DNA of 64,000 nucleotides from an uncultured bacterium. GTDB lineage: Bacteria; Cyanobacteriota; Vampirovibrionia; Gastranaerophilales; Gastranaerophilaceae. Location of the stretch: positions 195,069 to 259,068 of the forward strand of contig CACWTN010000001.1 in NCBI GenBank assembly GCA_902763805.1, given 5' to 3'. Both the position numbers and the translations under genes were made by a program. Numbering within the stretch: position 1 is the stretch's first letter; each line of letters starts with the position of its first letter. The notes below the pieces were generated by a model. It ran no database searches. It saw only the letters and a program-made list of their open reading frames with translations, and was not told where the DNA came from. Of the stretch, positions 7,459 to 15,688 are shown in pieces.

Positions 7459-7605
7459 TTATACAGCGACTTCTTCTTTGAAATAGTTGACAACTGTATC
7501 CATAACATTGTCAAAGAAGAAGTCCAATTCTACTGATAACGAATCGTTTATATCCACTTTTTCCGTTTTATTAAATCTCGCTGTCATTTCGTTTTCTATA
7601 TTCAT
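7459..7605 (-). CDS. Small 48-residue protein under a sigma-28 type promoter
   Basis: An acidic micro-protein (begins MNIENEMTARFNKTEKVDIN, ends VVNYFKEEVAV) with a ribosome site AAAGGATTAGGAA before the ATG. No signal peptide; the second half (LDFFFDNVMDTVVNYF) could form an amphipathic helix. A sequence matching the FliA/sigma-28 consensus lies 54-80 nt upstream, so it is probably expressed with late flagellar genes. It is too short and too unlike FlgM for me to call it an anti-sigma factor, though that or a small flagellar accessory role is possible. Too short for routine gene calling, but the promoter, ribosome site and terminator all agree. Confidence 0.6.
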   Translation of the reverse strand: MNIENEMTARFNKTEKVDINDSLSVELDFFFDNVMDTVVNYFKEEVAV

Positions 7606-7658
7606 TTCCTAATCCTTTCTTATGCTCTGCCCTGGTTACTTTTCTTGTTACAATTTTT

Positions 7659-7685
7659 ATATCGGCAATTTTTTATAAAACTTTA
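7659..7685 (-). promoter_or_regulatory. Sigma-28 (FliA) promoter
   Basis: On the minus strand TAAAGTTT (7678-7685), an 11-nt spacer and GCCGATAT (7659-7666) match the flagellar sigma-28 consensus TAAAGTTT-N11-GCCGATAA at 15 of 16 positions. A FliA/WhiG sigma factor gene lies at 22932 and the fliFGHI operon at the right end of the window. Transcription would start near 7652 toward the 48-residue ORF. Confidence 0.75.
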
Positions 7686-7830
7686 GAGTTTTTTACCATA
7701 TCGTTACAATTTGTTACATGGTTATCTATTTCTTAATAAAAATTAATTGCAAGTCAAATACTCTTGTAATATTCGGCTCTTTATACTAAAATTAACAATG
7801 TTAGAGGGATATTTCGGAGGTTATTGATAA

Positions 7831-8952
7831 ATGAAATTTGTTGCAAATAAAGACGATTTGTTAAACGGTATAAGAATAGTTGAAAGAGCTACTGTTGTTA
7901 AGGGTTTGCAGCCTGTTCTGGCAAATGTTTTAATAGAAACTGTCGGTGATAATCAGGTTAAACTGACTGCAACTGACTTTGACCTTTCTATTACAACGCT
8001 GATTAATGCAACCGTTGAAGCTGAAGGTAAATATACATTACCTGCCAAAAAACTTGGAGAAATCATCTCAAGGTTAAATGATGAACTCATTAAACTTGAG
8101 CTAAACGGTTCAACTGCAACTATTACAAGCAAAAAATCAAAATTTGATATTATCGGTATCTCCGCAAATGAATTTCCTCCTGTAGAAGAACAAATTTCTG
8201 AAAATGACTGTATGGAAATTGAAACAGAGCCGTTTACAAAAGCTATCAGACAAGTTGTATCGGCAGCTGCAGGATACGAAACCAATAACCTTTTGTCTGG
8301 CGTTGTTTGTCAGGTTAATAAAAACATTCTTGAGATGGCTGCAACCGACGGAAACAGGCTTGCAAGAGTAAGAGAAGTCGTTAAAAACACTTCAACAGAT
8401 GAAGAAAATCCTTTCGAAATGCTTATTTCATCAAGAATTCTTGCAGAACTTTCCAAGATTGCAACACTTGTTGATTCTGACAATATCAAAATCTGTAAAG
8501 AACAAAAGAAAATCGTTATTACAATTGATAAAACAAAAATCATTACACGATTGATGCAGGGACAATTCCCGAAATACAACCAGCTCATTCCGCAGACATT
8601 CCCGAAAGAGGCAGTGCTGAACAAAAACGATTTAACCTCTGCCCTTGAAAGAGTTGCGGTTATGGTAAACGAAAAGAACAGTATTGTGAAGTTTGAGTTT
8701 GCGGATAACACTCTTAAGCTTTCAGGAGATTCTCCCGAAGCAGGTAATTCTCAGGACGAAATTGACGCAAAATATATGGCAGAACCGCTTGCAATTGCTT
8801 TTAACTACAAGTTCATTCTTGAGTTCTTAAAAATAGTTGAAGCAGAAGATATTAAAATCCAGTTAAATTCTTCTTTGTCTGCAACGGTTTTTGCACCTTG
8901 CTCAGACGAAGATTATATATACCTTGTAATGCCGGTTCAGTTAAGAGGATAA
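7831..8952 (+). CDS. dnaN: DNA polymerase III beta subunit (sliding clamp)
   Basis: A 373-residue clamp that encircles DNA and tethers the replicative polymerase. Three successive clamp folds fit the length; recognisable pieces are MKFVANKDDLLNGIRIVERA, ATDFDLSITT, AATDGNRLAR, MQGQFPKYNQLIP and the C-terminus DYIYLVMPVQLRG (family: MPMRL). GGAGG lies 10 nt before the ATG. dnaA is not adjacent, so there is no evidence for an origin here. A LeuD-family gene follows 12 nt later, probably co-transcribed. Confidence 0.96.
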   Translation: MKFVANKDDLLNGIRIVERATVVKGLQPVLANVLIETVGDNQVKLTATDFDLSITTLINATVEAEGKYTLPAKKLGEIISRLNDELIKLELNGSTATITSKKSKFDIIGISANEFPPVEEQISENDCMEIETEPFTKAIRQVVSAAAGYETNNLLSGVVCQVNKNILEMAATDGNRLARVREVVKNTSTDEENPFEMLISSRILAELSKIATLVDSDNIKICKEQKKIVITIDKTKIITRLMQGQFPKYNQLIPQTFPKEAVLNKNDLTSALERVAVMVNEKNSIVKFEFADNTLKLSGDSPEAGNSQDEIDAKYMAEPLAIAFNYKFILEFLKIVEAEDIKIQLNSSLSATVFAPCSDEDYIYLVMPVQLRG

Positions 8953-8964
8953 GAGGTTAAAACA

Positions 8965-9459
8965 ATGAAGGGAAAAGCTTTTAAATTCGGAGATAATATA
9001 TCAACAGACCACATAGCACCGGGAAGATTATTCCACCTTCGTTCCGACTTGCAAGAGTTTGCAAAACACGTTTTGGAAGATGCTGATGAAACATTTGCAA
9101 GCAGAATGAAAAAAGGTGATTTTGTCGTTGCAGGGAATAACTTCGGTCTGGGTTCATCAAGAGAACACGCTCCGCAAATAATTAAAATTGCAGGAGTAGG
9201 AGCGGTTATTGCCAAGTCTTTTGCAAGAATATTTTACCGTAATGCCATAAATATAGGTCTTTTGGCTATTGAATGCGACACAGACGGTATTGATGCAGGA
9301 GATGAGCTTGATTTGGATATCAAAGCAGGAACGCTTACAAACATTACAAAAGGCACTATTACGGCAATCGAACCTTTGCCGGATGTCATGATTAGACTAC
9401 TTGAAGACGGCGGACTTATTGAACATATAAAAAAGAACGGCGACCTGATTTTGGGGTAA
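8965..9459 (+). CDS. Small (swivel-domain) subunit of a 3-isopropylmalate dehydratase/aconitase-family enzyme
   Basis: A 164-residue LeuD-family swivel domain. It has KFGDNISTDHIAPGR in the substrate-specificity loop region and NNFGLGSSREHAPQ, where most LeuD proteins have GCGSSREHAP. STDHI-P resembles aconitase (TTDHISP) more than typical LeuD (TDVIIPA). The large Fe-S subunit is not in the window, so the substrate (isopropylmalate, homoaconitate, methylmalate or dimethylmalate) cannot be decided. Probably co-transcribed with dnaN and the zinc-ribbon gene. Confidence 0.85.
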   Translation: MKGKAFKFGDNISTDHIAPGRLFHLRSDLQEFAKHVLEDADETFASRMKKGDFVVAGNNFGLGSSREHAPQIIKIAGVGAVIAKSFARIFYRNAINIGLLAIECDTDGIDAGDELDLDIKAGTLTNITKGTITAIEPLPDVMIRLLEDGGLIEHIKKNGDLILG

Positions 9460-9492
9460 ATAAAAGTAAACTTAATATAGGAAATTTTTAAA

Positions 9493-10020
9493 ATGGCTGA
9501 TACTAAAGAAATTATTAACTGCCCTGCTTGCGGCAAAGAAATGGAAAAAGTTTTTATTAACGGAGCAAATGTTAACATTGATATCTGCACAGACGGATGC
9601 GGCGGAATATTGTTTGATAACAGAGAACTGGAAAAATTTGATGAAAATCATGAAAACGCAGATGAAATTTTAAATAAAGTAGCAGGCAAAAACTTCGCAC
9701 CTGTTGATAAAAATAAGTACAGAATCTGCCCCGTTTGCGGTTCGATAATGACAAAAATGGGAGCTGCACTGGGAGAAGTTCAAATTGATTTATGCAATAT
9801 GTGCGGAGCTAAATTTCTTGATCACGGAGAGCTGGAAAAAATAAGAGAAGTTTCCGGTAAACAATACGAAGAATCTTCTCAAAACAAAATTATCGGCGAA
9901 AACCTCGAAAAAGAATCCGAACGTGAAGCTATCGGGCTTGTTGGAATGTTCGTAAGAGATTACATAAAAATTTCGGACGGAAGACAAGCTGTTGAAAATT
10001 TTGTAAAAAGATACATTTAA
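9493..10020 (+). CDS. Double zinc-ribbon protein (zf-TFIIB type)
   Basis: The 175-residue protein contains two related ribbons: CPACGKEMEKV with ICTDGCGGILFDNRELEKF (about 9-52), and CPVCGSIMTKM with LCNMCGAKFLDHGELEKI (about 79-120). The C-x2-C...C-x2/3-C-G-G/A-x-(F/W)-x-D-x-x-E-L pattern is that of TFIIB-like zinc ribbons found in bacterial proteins of unknown function. The C-terminal 55 residues are helical and charged. No DNA-binding partner is evident. Its stop codon overlaps the rnhB stop by 4 bases in convergent orientation. Confidence 0.8.
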   Translation: MADTKEIINCPACGKEMEKVFINGANVNIDICTDGCGGILFDNRELEKFDENHENADEILNKVAGKNFAPVDKNKYRICPVCGSIMTKMGAALGEVQIDLCNMCGAKFLDHGELEKIREVSGKQYEESSQNKIIGENLEKESEREAIGLVGMFVRDYIKISDGRQAVENFVKRYI

Positions 10021-10652
10021 ATCAAAGACAGCTGCTTTGCTGATTCAAAATGTTTTCTCAGGAAAGAAGGTCTGTGATATTTGGTAAGCCCGTATTTATC
10101 GATTGCTTCGATATGTTCACGGGTTAAGTATCCTGCGTTTTTTGCCCAGTTATACATCGGATACTCATCATGAAGTTTTAACATATATCTGTCACGCGTA
10201 ACTTTGGCTAAAATACTTGCCGCAGCAATAGAAGCCGATTTTGAATCACCCTTTATGATAAATTTTTGGGGATAATTGTAATTTCTAATCAGTTTATTTC
10301 CGTCTACAAGAGTTAAAGCGTTTTCCTGCATAATCGCAGAACAGGCAATATTCATAGCTTTCAGCGACGAATTCAAAATGTTTATTTTTTCAATCTCATC
10401 AACTTCAACGCATACTATTTTATTAAGCGTATTATTCAAAATTACATCGTAAATTGAATCCCGCTTTTTGGGAGTAAGCTTTTTGGAGTCGTTTAAGACT
10501 TCCAAATCTTTAATTAATCCGTCAGTTATTTCATTAAAATAAACAGCGGCAGCATACACTCCGCCGGCAGCAGGCCCTCTCCCTGCCTCATCCGTTCCGA
10601 TAACGGGCTGATTAAATTGTTTATCAAAATCAAATAAATCCGTAACTGACAT
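10017..10652 (-). CDS. rnhB: Ribonuclease HII
   Basis: The enzyme cleaves RNA in RNA-DNA hybrids and removes single ribonucleotides from DNA. Catalytic motifs GTDEAGRGP (D, E), LNDSKKLTPKKRD, VDGN and KGDSKSASIAAASILAKVTRD are present. The ATG at 10652 gives 211 residues with MSVTDLFDFDK; the longer frame begins with a TTG inside the ferritin terminator hairpin and is rejected. AAGAAAG lies upstream as ribosome site. Confidence 0.94.
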   Translation of the reverse strand: MSVTDLFDFDKQFNQPVIGTDEAGRGPAAGGVYAAAVYFNEITDGLIKDLEVLNDSKKLTPKKRDSIYDVILNNTLNKIVCVEVDEIEKINILNSSLKAMNIACSAIMQENALTLVDGNKLIRNYNYPQKFIIKGDSKSASIAAASILAKVTRDRYMLKLHDEYPMYNWAKNAGYLTREHIEAIDKYGLTKYHRPSFLRKHFESAKQLSLI

Positions 10653-10671
10653 AGAATACTTTCTTAAAATA

Positions 10672-10691
10672 AGGCGGAGCAAGCTCCGCCT
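10672..10691 (-). terminator. Hairpin terminator after the ferritin gene
   Basis: AGGCGGAGC-TT-GCTCCGCCT is a perfect 9-bp GC-rich stem followed on the minus strand by TATTTTAAG. The T run is interrupted, so partial read-through into rnhB is possible. Confidence 0.6.
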
Positions 10692-10709
10692 CTAAAACAA
10701 TATTTACCC

Positions 10710-11219
10710 CTAGCCGATTACAGGCTGAACAAATGTTCTTGCTGCAAGGTCTTTATCAAGCATCAACAAAGCTTTTTTGTCATCACCGATTAATCTTAAT
10801 GTTGCCAAAAGTCCGCCTACATTTGATTCTTCTTCTACCTGTTCTTTTATATACCAGTCAAGAAGATGTAATGCAGCTCTGTCTTTAACTTCTTCCGCAA
10901 CATCAGCAACATGGTTAATGCTTGATGTAACAAACTGTTCGTGTTTAAGCACTTCTTCAAAAATTTCCAAAGGAGTTGTTCCGTAAAATTCAGGCTTAGC
11001 AATCGTATCAAGTTTAATATTTCCGCCTCTTTCATCAAGGTAATCAAACATTCCCATTCCGTGAGCGTGTTCTTCCTGAACCTGAACATTAAACCAGTTT
11101 ACAAAACCCTGCAAATTCCATTCCATAAATTTGACCTTCATTGCAAGGTACAAATACTCTGAATAAAGTTCTTTGTTAATTTGCTCATTAAAAGCTGCTT
11201 CTAATTTTTCACTAATCAT
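10710..11219 (-). CDS. ftnA: Bacterial non-heme ferritin
   Basis: A 169-residue four-helix ferritin that oxidises and stores iron in a 24-mer shell. Ferroxidase ligands are recognisable in NKELYSEYLYLAM (E), VQEEHAHGMGMFDYLDERGG (E, E-x-x-H) and KEQVEEESNVGGL (E, Q). No haem-binding methionine can be assigned, so bacterioferritin is less likely. GAGGATTATAT precedes the ATG. It follows an unknown gene by 11 nt, probably one operon. Confidence 0.94.
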   Translation of the reverse strand: MISEKLEAAFNEQINKELYSEYLYLAMKVKFMEWNLQGFVNWFNVQVQEEHAHGMGMFDYLDERGGNIKLDTIAKPEFYGTTPLEIFEEVLKHEQFVTSSINHVADVAEEVKDRAALHLLDWYIKEQVEEESNVGGLLATLRLIGDDKKALLMLDKDLAARTFVQPVIG

Positions 11220-11230
11220 ATATAATCCTC

Positions 11231-11800
11231 CTATAAAATTAAATCTGCATATTCCAGTAATTTTGACAAATCTTTTGCCTTAATTGCATCGTCAATTTTT
11301 TCTTTAAAATCTTCTGCCCCTTCTGTTTTCATTCCTTCCGGCAGAATTAAATCATCAGTCGTAACCGTATTAACAAAACCTTTGTTTACCGTCAAAAACT
11401 CTTTATAAGCATACAAAAGTTTATTTACTCCTTCGTCAAACTCAAAATTTTCTCCCATAAAATATTTCATATCTTTAGGGAAAAGCTTGACGAAATTAAT
11501 CATATAATCTGTTTCAATGGTATTTTCTTCCTCATTATACCTTCCGCCAAGACAGTGATTATTAAGTATTTCCAGTCCTTCGTATCTTTTGATGTATGCC
11601 GCCCACATAAGACAGCCAACATAAAACCCGAGATTGTTATTAAAAACTTCAAGTATTTTTTTATAATACTGTCTAAACTTCATTTTTTTCTGGGAAAAAT
11701 TTTTAAACTTATTAATATCCAGATACAAATAATTTACCGTACCCTGAAATGCCAAAATATATGGAGCAAAACCGGGATCAAATTCTAAACCTTCAGCCAT
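11231..11800 (-). CDS. Hypothetical protein in ferritin operon
   Basis: A 189-residue soluble protein, rich in Tyr, Phe and Asn, with an AGGAG ribosome site. I recognise no family; no signal peptide, membrane segment or metal-binding pattern stands out (single C in VGCLMWAAY and NNHCLGG). The tight spacing to ferritin suggests a related role in iron or stress handling, but this is inference from context only. Confidence 0.65.
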   Translation of the reverse strand: MAEGLEFDPGFAPYILAFQGTVNYLYLDINKFKNFSQKKMKFRQYYKKILEVFNNNLGFYVGCLMWAAYIKRYEGLEILNNHCLGGRYNEEENTIETDYMINFVKLFPKDMKYFMGENFEFDEGVNKLLYAYKEFLTVNKGFVNTVTTDDLILPEGMKTEGAEDFKEKIDDAIKAKDLSKLLEYADLIL

Positions 11801-11858
11801 AAATATCTCCTAAATCCTCTTTAATACTAACACAAGCTGTAGTTTAAGTAAACGAAAT

Positions 11859-12854
11859 TTAAACAATTTTTTCAACAATTTCGTCTGCCGAAATTTTCAG
11901 ACAATCAAGCGATTCACAGGTTGTCTGACGATGATCCCAAAGACAGGGACAAATCGGACAATTACAGTTTTGAGCTTTTATCGGTACAACCTGACCGTTA
12001 TTCGGTATTAATTTTTTATCATCAGTAGAGCCGAAAATAACAAATGTTTTTACCCCCAAAGAAACTCCGATATGCAGAGGAGCAGAATCTGAGCATAAGA
12101 ATTTTTCAGCGCCCGATATAAGCTCTGCAAGTTCTTTGAGATTTTTTGTTTTTCCGTACATATTTATAATTTTCTCTGACGGTACTTTTTGAGTAATCTT
12201 ATCAATAATCTCCCTGTCATCAGGTCCGCCTGCAAGTATAACTTTTTTTCCCCTGTCGGCAAGTTTTTCTGCAGTTTCTGCCCAAACCTCCGCCGACACG
12301 GTTTTTATCATTCCCTTTTTAATGCTCATTTGACTTACACCGGGATGAATTAACACAGTATTCGGAGTAACTTCTTTTCTCTCTATTTTTAACTGCGGAA
12401 GTGCTGTATTGTTATCCGTAAACGGTCTTACCAAATCGTGATACATATTAACCGCATACTGATTTTTATTCAAAGGAACGGCTTTTGTAAGTAAAAATTC
12501 GCTTAATTTTCCCGTATTATATCCGAAACGTTTCGGAATAAAAGTCATAAATAAAAACAAAGAAATGAACTTGTTTCCACCTGAAGAAACTACAATGTCA
12601 TAATGTTTGAACCAAATTTTAAAAAGTAGTTTTAAAAGCTCAATATATTTACCCCTGCCTTTTATATCTGCAAAAATCGTTTTATCAATAATATCCGTAA
12701 GCGAGGCAATCCCCTTACTTCTGGGTTCAAGCGCAAGAGTAATTTCCGAATCGGGAAATTCTTTTTTTACTGAAATAATTGATGGTAAAAACAGTATTTC
12801 ATCACCTAATCCGCCAAAATTTATAAACAGAATCTTTTTTCTTTTTGCACTCAT
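11859..12854 (-). CDS. Glycosyltransferase family 9 (heptosyltransferase-like)
   Basis: A 331-residue GT-B fold protein related to ADP-heptose:LPS heptosyltransferases: N-terminal FINFGGLGDEILFLPSI, mid-protein VLIHPGVSQMSIKKGM, AEKLADRGKKVILAGGPDD, and C-terminal CSDSAPLHIGVSLGVKTFVIFGSTD with the nucleotide-sugar binding GxTD-like loop. The cysteine-rich stretch NCNCPICPCLWDH near the end is common in this family. It should act at the cytoplasmic face in lipopolysaccharide or cell-surface glycan assembly; whether it uses heptose is unknown. Lies alone, divergent from LCP. Confidence 0.85.
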   Translation of the reverse strand: MSAKRKKILFINFGGLGDEILFLPSIISVKKEFPDSEITLALEPRSKGIASLTDIIDKTIFADIKGRGKYIELLKLLFKIWFKHYDIVVSSGGNKFISLFLFMTFIPKRFGYNTGKLSEFLLTKAVPLNKNQYAVNMYHDLVRPFTDNNTALPQLKIERKEVTPNTVLIHPGVSQMSIKKGMIKTVSAEVWAETAEKLADRGKKVILAGGPDDREIIDKITQKVPSEKIINMYGKTKNLKELAELISGAEKFLCSDSAPLHIGVSLGVKTFVIFGSTDDKKLIPNNGQVVPIKAQNCNCPICPCLWDHRQTTCESLDCLKISADEIVEKIV

Positions 12855-12906
12855 AATTAAGTTTTATCGGAAAAACGTAATAAGTTCAAGATAAGAGTTT
12901 ATCTAA

Positions 12907-12935
12907 TTGATTTTACTCTTTGCTTGAAATATAAT
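12907..12935 (+). promoter_or_regulatory. Sigma-70 promoter of the LCP gene
   Basis: TTGATT (12907-12912), a 17-nt spacer and a perfect TATAAT (12930-12935), placed 23 nt before the ATG. One of the two best sigma-70 promoters in the window. Confidence 0.75.
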
Positions 12936-12958
12936 TTAATTAACCAGAGAGAAAATTA

Positions 12959-14272
12959 ATGAAACTAGCTAATAATAATCAACAGGAAGAATACAGAGCA
13001 CTACTGAAACAAATCAGAAAAGAAAGGCAAACTACAGACTCATCTAACTTTGCCAAACTTTTATTTACTTTTATTTTAGCTGTTTTCTTTGCAATAATTT
13101 GTGTAATAATCATAGAAAATACTATTCTGCTTGACAGAATAACGGTTAACTCCGAAGATGCATCAGGCGGATTTTTCAAATTTTCACGCAGCAAAAAAGA
13201 TTTTCAGATACCGTTTTCACCACGAAGACAAAATATATTGCTTCTCGGTATAGATTCTAACGGAGAAGGTTCTGACCTGTGGGAAGGCACACGTTCGGAT
13301 ACGATTATGGTTGTAAATATCGACCCGAGAACAAGAACCGTTAAAGCCATTTCTATCCCACGTGACAGCAAAGTATTCCTTCCCGACAATAAAGGTGTAT
13401 CAAAGATTAACTCTGCTCACGCAATAGGCGGTGTTAACCTTGTTAAGAAAACTCTTAAAGAAACTTTCGGAATAAAAATCGACCATTATATAATTATTCA
13501 CGATGAAGCCGTTGAACACATAGTTGACGCTTTGGGCGGTATTCCTATTTATGTTGAAAAACCAATGAAATACCACGACTGGGCAGGACATCTTCATATT
13601 GATTTGAATAAAGGTAATACCGTACTCAACGGAAAGCAGGCTGTAGGATACCTGAGATACCGTAAGGACGGACTTGGTGATATAGGAAGAACTCAGCGTC
13701 AGCAATGGTTTATCAGAAGTCTTTTTGAGAAAATGAAATCACTCGATACAATTACAAAACTTCCTGAAGTTTTGAATATTTGCAAAACCTATATTAAAAC
13801 AGACATGAGTGTATATGAGCTTTCTCAGTATGCAGGTTTTGTAAAAGGTGTTGATGAAAACAAAATTGAAATCGCAACACTGCCGGGAGCGCCAAACCAA
13901 AAGGGTTACATAAGCTACTGGATTCTTGACCCTCAAAAAACACAGGAAGTCATTGACAGAATGATTTACCGCGACAAAGTCGAAGCTGATTTTTCAAGAT
14001 TTAAAGCCGGTATTATGTACTCACCGCTTAAAGAAAAAGATGCTATGGTTATTCAGGAGCAATTAAAAGAACTCGGATTTGAAGTTAATATGCTGAAAAT
14101 TACGCATTTGTCCCATACAAGATTTGTTGCCAATAAAAATGAAGTAACAATGGATTTTTACAACTGGCTTCAGAAAAAAGTACCTGAACTGAATAAGATG
14201 CAGTTTGTTTATGACCCCACAGAAAACTTCTCTGTAGGAAGCGACTTTACAATAGTATTAGCGGAAGGTTAG
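12959..14272 (+). CDS. LytR-CpsA-Psr (LCP) family protein with LytR_C domain
   Basis: A 437-residue membrane-anchored enzyme. One TM segment at about 28-52, then the LCP domain (about 83-260) with NILLLGIDSNGEG, RSDTIMVVNIDPRT, SIPRDSKVF, KINSAHAIGG, YIIIHDEAVEHIVDALGGI and YLRYRKDGLGDIGRTQRQQ; the Arg and Asp residues that hold polyprenyl pyrophosphate are in place. A LytR_C-like domain fills the last 95 residues. LCP enzymes transfer undecaprenyl-linked glycopolymers to peptidoglycan or to proteins. Cyanobacterial-lineage diderms also carry them. Confidence 0.9.
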   Translation: MKLANNNQQEEYRALLKQIRKERQTTDSSNFAKLLFTFILAVFFAIICVIIIENTILLDRITVNSEDASGGFFKFSRSKKDFQIPFSPRRQNILLLGIDSNGEGSDLWEGTRSDTIMVVNIDPRTRTVKAISIPRDSKVFLPDNKGVSKINSAHAIGGVNLVKKTLKETFGIKIDHYIIIHDEAVEHIVDALGGIPIYVEKPMKYHDWAGHLHIDLNKGNTVLNGKQAVGYLRYRKDGLGDIGRTQRQQWFIRSLFEKMKSLDTITKLPEVLNICKTYIKTDMSVYELSQYAGFVKGVDENKIEIATLPGAPNQKGYISYWILDPQKTQEVIDRMIYRDKVEADFSRFKAGIMYSPLKEKDAMVIQEQLKELGFEVNMLKITHLSHTRFVANKNEVTMDFYNWLQKKVPELNKMQFVYDPTENFSVGSDFTIVLAEG

Positions 14273-14276
14273 AAAT

Positions 14277-14486
14277 TTATTCTTCGTATTCCGGTTCGCC
14301 GTTAATAAGTTTAAGTATTTGTACAACTTTCGGCATCTGACATTCAAATGTATAATGAGCCTGCTTAATTGAGCATTGTGCACAATTTCCGTTCAGCTTA
14401 TAGCACTCAATTGCCTGTGTTGTCCAGTTTTTTGTTATTGAATTGGAAATATCACTTTCCGGCATCTCTAAAGCCGTATTTAACAT
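14277..14486 (-). CDS. Small cysteine-containing hypothetical protein
   Basis: The 69-residue protein has the pattern C-x5-C-x2-C (ECYKLNGNCAQCSIKQ) and a fourth cysteine in FECQMPKVVQIL, so it may bind zinc or an iron-sulfur cluster. CGGGAGAGAG lies upstream as ribosome site. It is convergent with LCP, 4 nt apart. Family not recognised. Confidence 0.65.
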   Translation of the reverse strand: MLNTALEMPESDISNSITKNWTTQAIECYKLNGNCAQCSIKQAHYTFECQMPKVVQILKLINGEPEYEE

Positions 14487-14653
14487 CTTTTTCTCTCTCC
14501 CGATTTTAATGAGGCAACACTATCCCTCTTTTATCAGAATAAAACTTTCTGTTGAAGTCCGCATCATCCGTTTAATGTATATTAGAGTTTTTTCGCCAGA
14601 TGCTTGTATTTTACCCCTGTCCGCGCTATCATTATTCTTAAGGGAGAAAAAAG

Positions 14654-15688
14654 ATGAAAGCACAACTTGAAAATATTTATAACTCAGCAAAAGCAGATAT
14701 TGAAAAAGCTGTATCTATCTCAGATATTGATGAAATAAGACTTAAATACCTGAGCAGAAAAGGCGAATTTAACTCAATAAAAAAAGGTTTGAAAGATTTG
14801 TCAGATGAAGATAAAAGAACAGTCGGAGCTTTTGCTAACCAAATTACTGAAGAATTGGAAAATCTTTTAAAAGAAAAACATGATGCTTTTTATCAGAAAG
14901 AACTCAATGAAAAACTTCAAAAGGACAGAATTGATATTACTCTTAGCGGGAAATTCATTCCTCAGGGAAAAGTCCATCCGCTTACTTCAACAACGGATGA
15001 TATCGTTTCAATTTTCCAAAACTTAGGTTTTTCTGTTGTTTCGCCGGAGCTTTCTCCCGAAGTTGAAACAGAATATTATAACTTTGATATGCTTAACGTA
15101 CCGAAAGACCACCCTGCACGTGACGTACAGGATACTTTCTACGTTAAAGATTTAGCAGGTGTTGTACTGAGAAGCCAGACTTCAGGCGCTCAGATTCACG
15201 TTATGGAAAATCAAAAACCGCCGATTAAGGTTATTGCACCCGGCAGAGTTTACAGAAATGAGAACATTAACGCAAGAAAAAATAATTTCTTCCACCAAAT
15301 CGAAGGTTTGTATGTAGATAAAAATATTACATTCGGCGACCTTAAAGGTGTATTAAACGAGTTTATCAGATTATACTTCGGTTCAGCTCGTCCGACACGT
15401 TTCAGAAGCAGTTTCTTCCCGTTCACGGAACCGTCTGCGGAAGTTGACGTTCAGTGCATTATGTGTCAGGGAAAAGGCTGCCGTACATGTTCAGGAACAG
15501 GCTGGCTGGAAGTTTTAGGCTGCGGTATGGTTGATACAAACGTACTCAGAGGTGTCGGTATTGACCCTGATGTTTATACAGGTTTTGCCTTCGGTATGGG
15601 CGTAGAAAGACTTGCAATGCTTAAATACGCTATCGATGATATCCGTTTGTTCTTCAATAACGATAAGAGATTTTTGGAACAGTTTTAG
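14654..15688 (+). CDS. pheS: Phenylalanyl-tRNA synthetase alpha subunit
   Basis: A 344-residue class II synthetase subunit. The N-terminal coiled coil (1-90) includes IRLKYLSRKGE; the catalytic core has HPLTSTTDDI, FDMLNVPKDHPARD, VLRSQTSGAQIH, motif 2 APGRVYRNENINARKN, PFTEPSAEVDVQC, and motif 3 GFAFGMGVERLAMLKY. The CIMCQGKGCRTCSGTGW insert is normal for this family. pheT, usually the next gene, is absent; instead a short repeat-bearing spacer follows. AAGGGAG precedes the ATG. Confidence 0.96.
   Translation: MKAQLENIYNSAKADIEKAVSISDIDEIRLKYLSRKGEFNSIKKGLKDLSDEDKRTVGAFANQITEELENLLKEKHDAFYQKELNEKLQKDRIDITLSGKFIPQGKVHPLTSTTDDIVSIFQNLGFSVVSPELSPEVETEYYNFDMLNVPKDHPARDVQDTFYVKDLAGVVLRSQTSGAQIHVMENQKPPIKVIAPGRVYRNENINARKNNFFHQIEGLYVDKNITFGDLKGVLNEFIRLYFGSARPTRFRSSFFPFTEPSAEVDVQCIMCQGKGCRTCSGTGWLEVLGCGMVDTNVLRGVGIDPDVYTGFAFGMGVERLAMLKYAIDDIRLFFNNDKRFLEQF

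Noticed and set aside
10653-10682. N-terminal extension of RNase HII starting at TTG
   Set aside because: The TTG lies inside the ferritin terminator hairpin; the ATG at 10652 has a ribosome site and gives the usual length.
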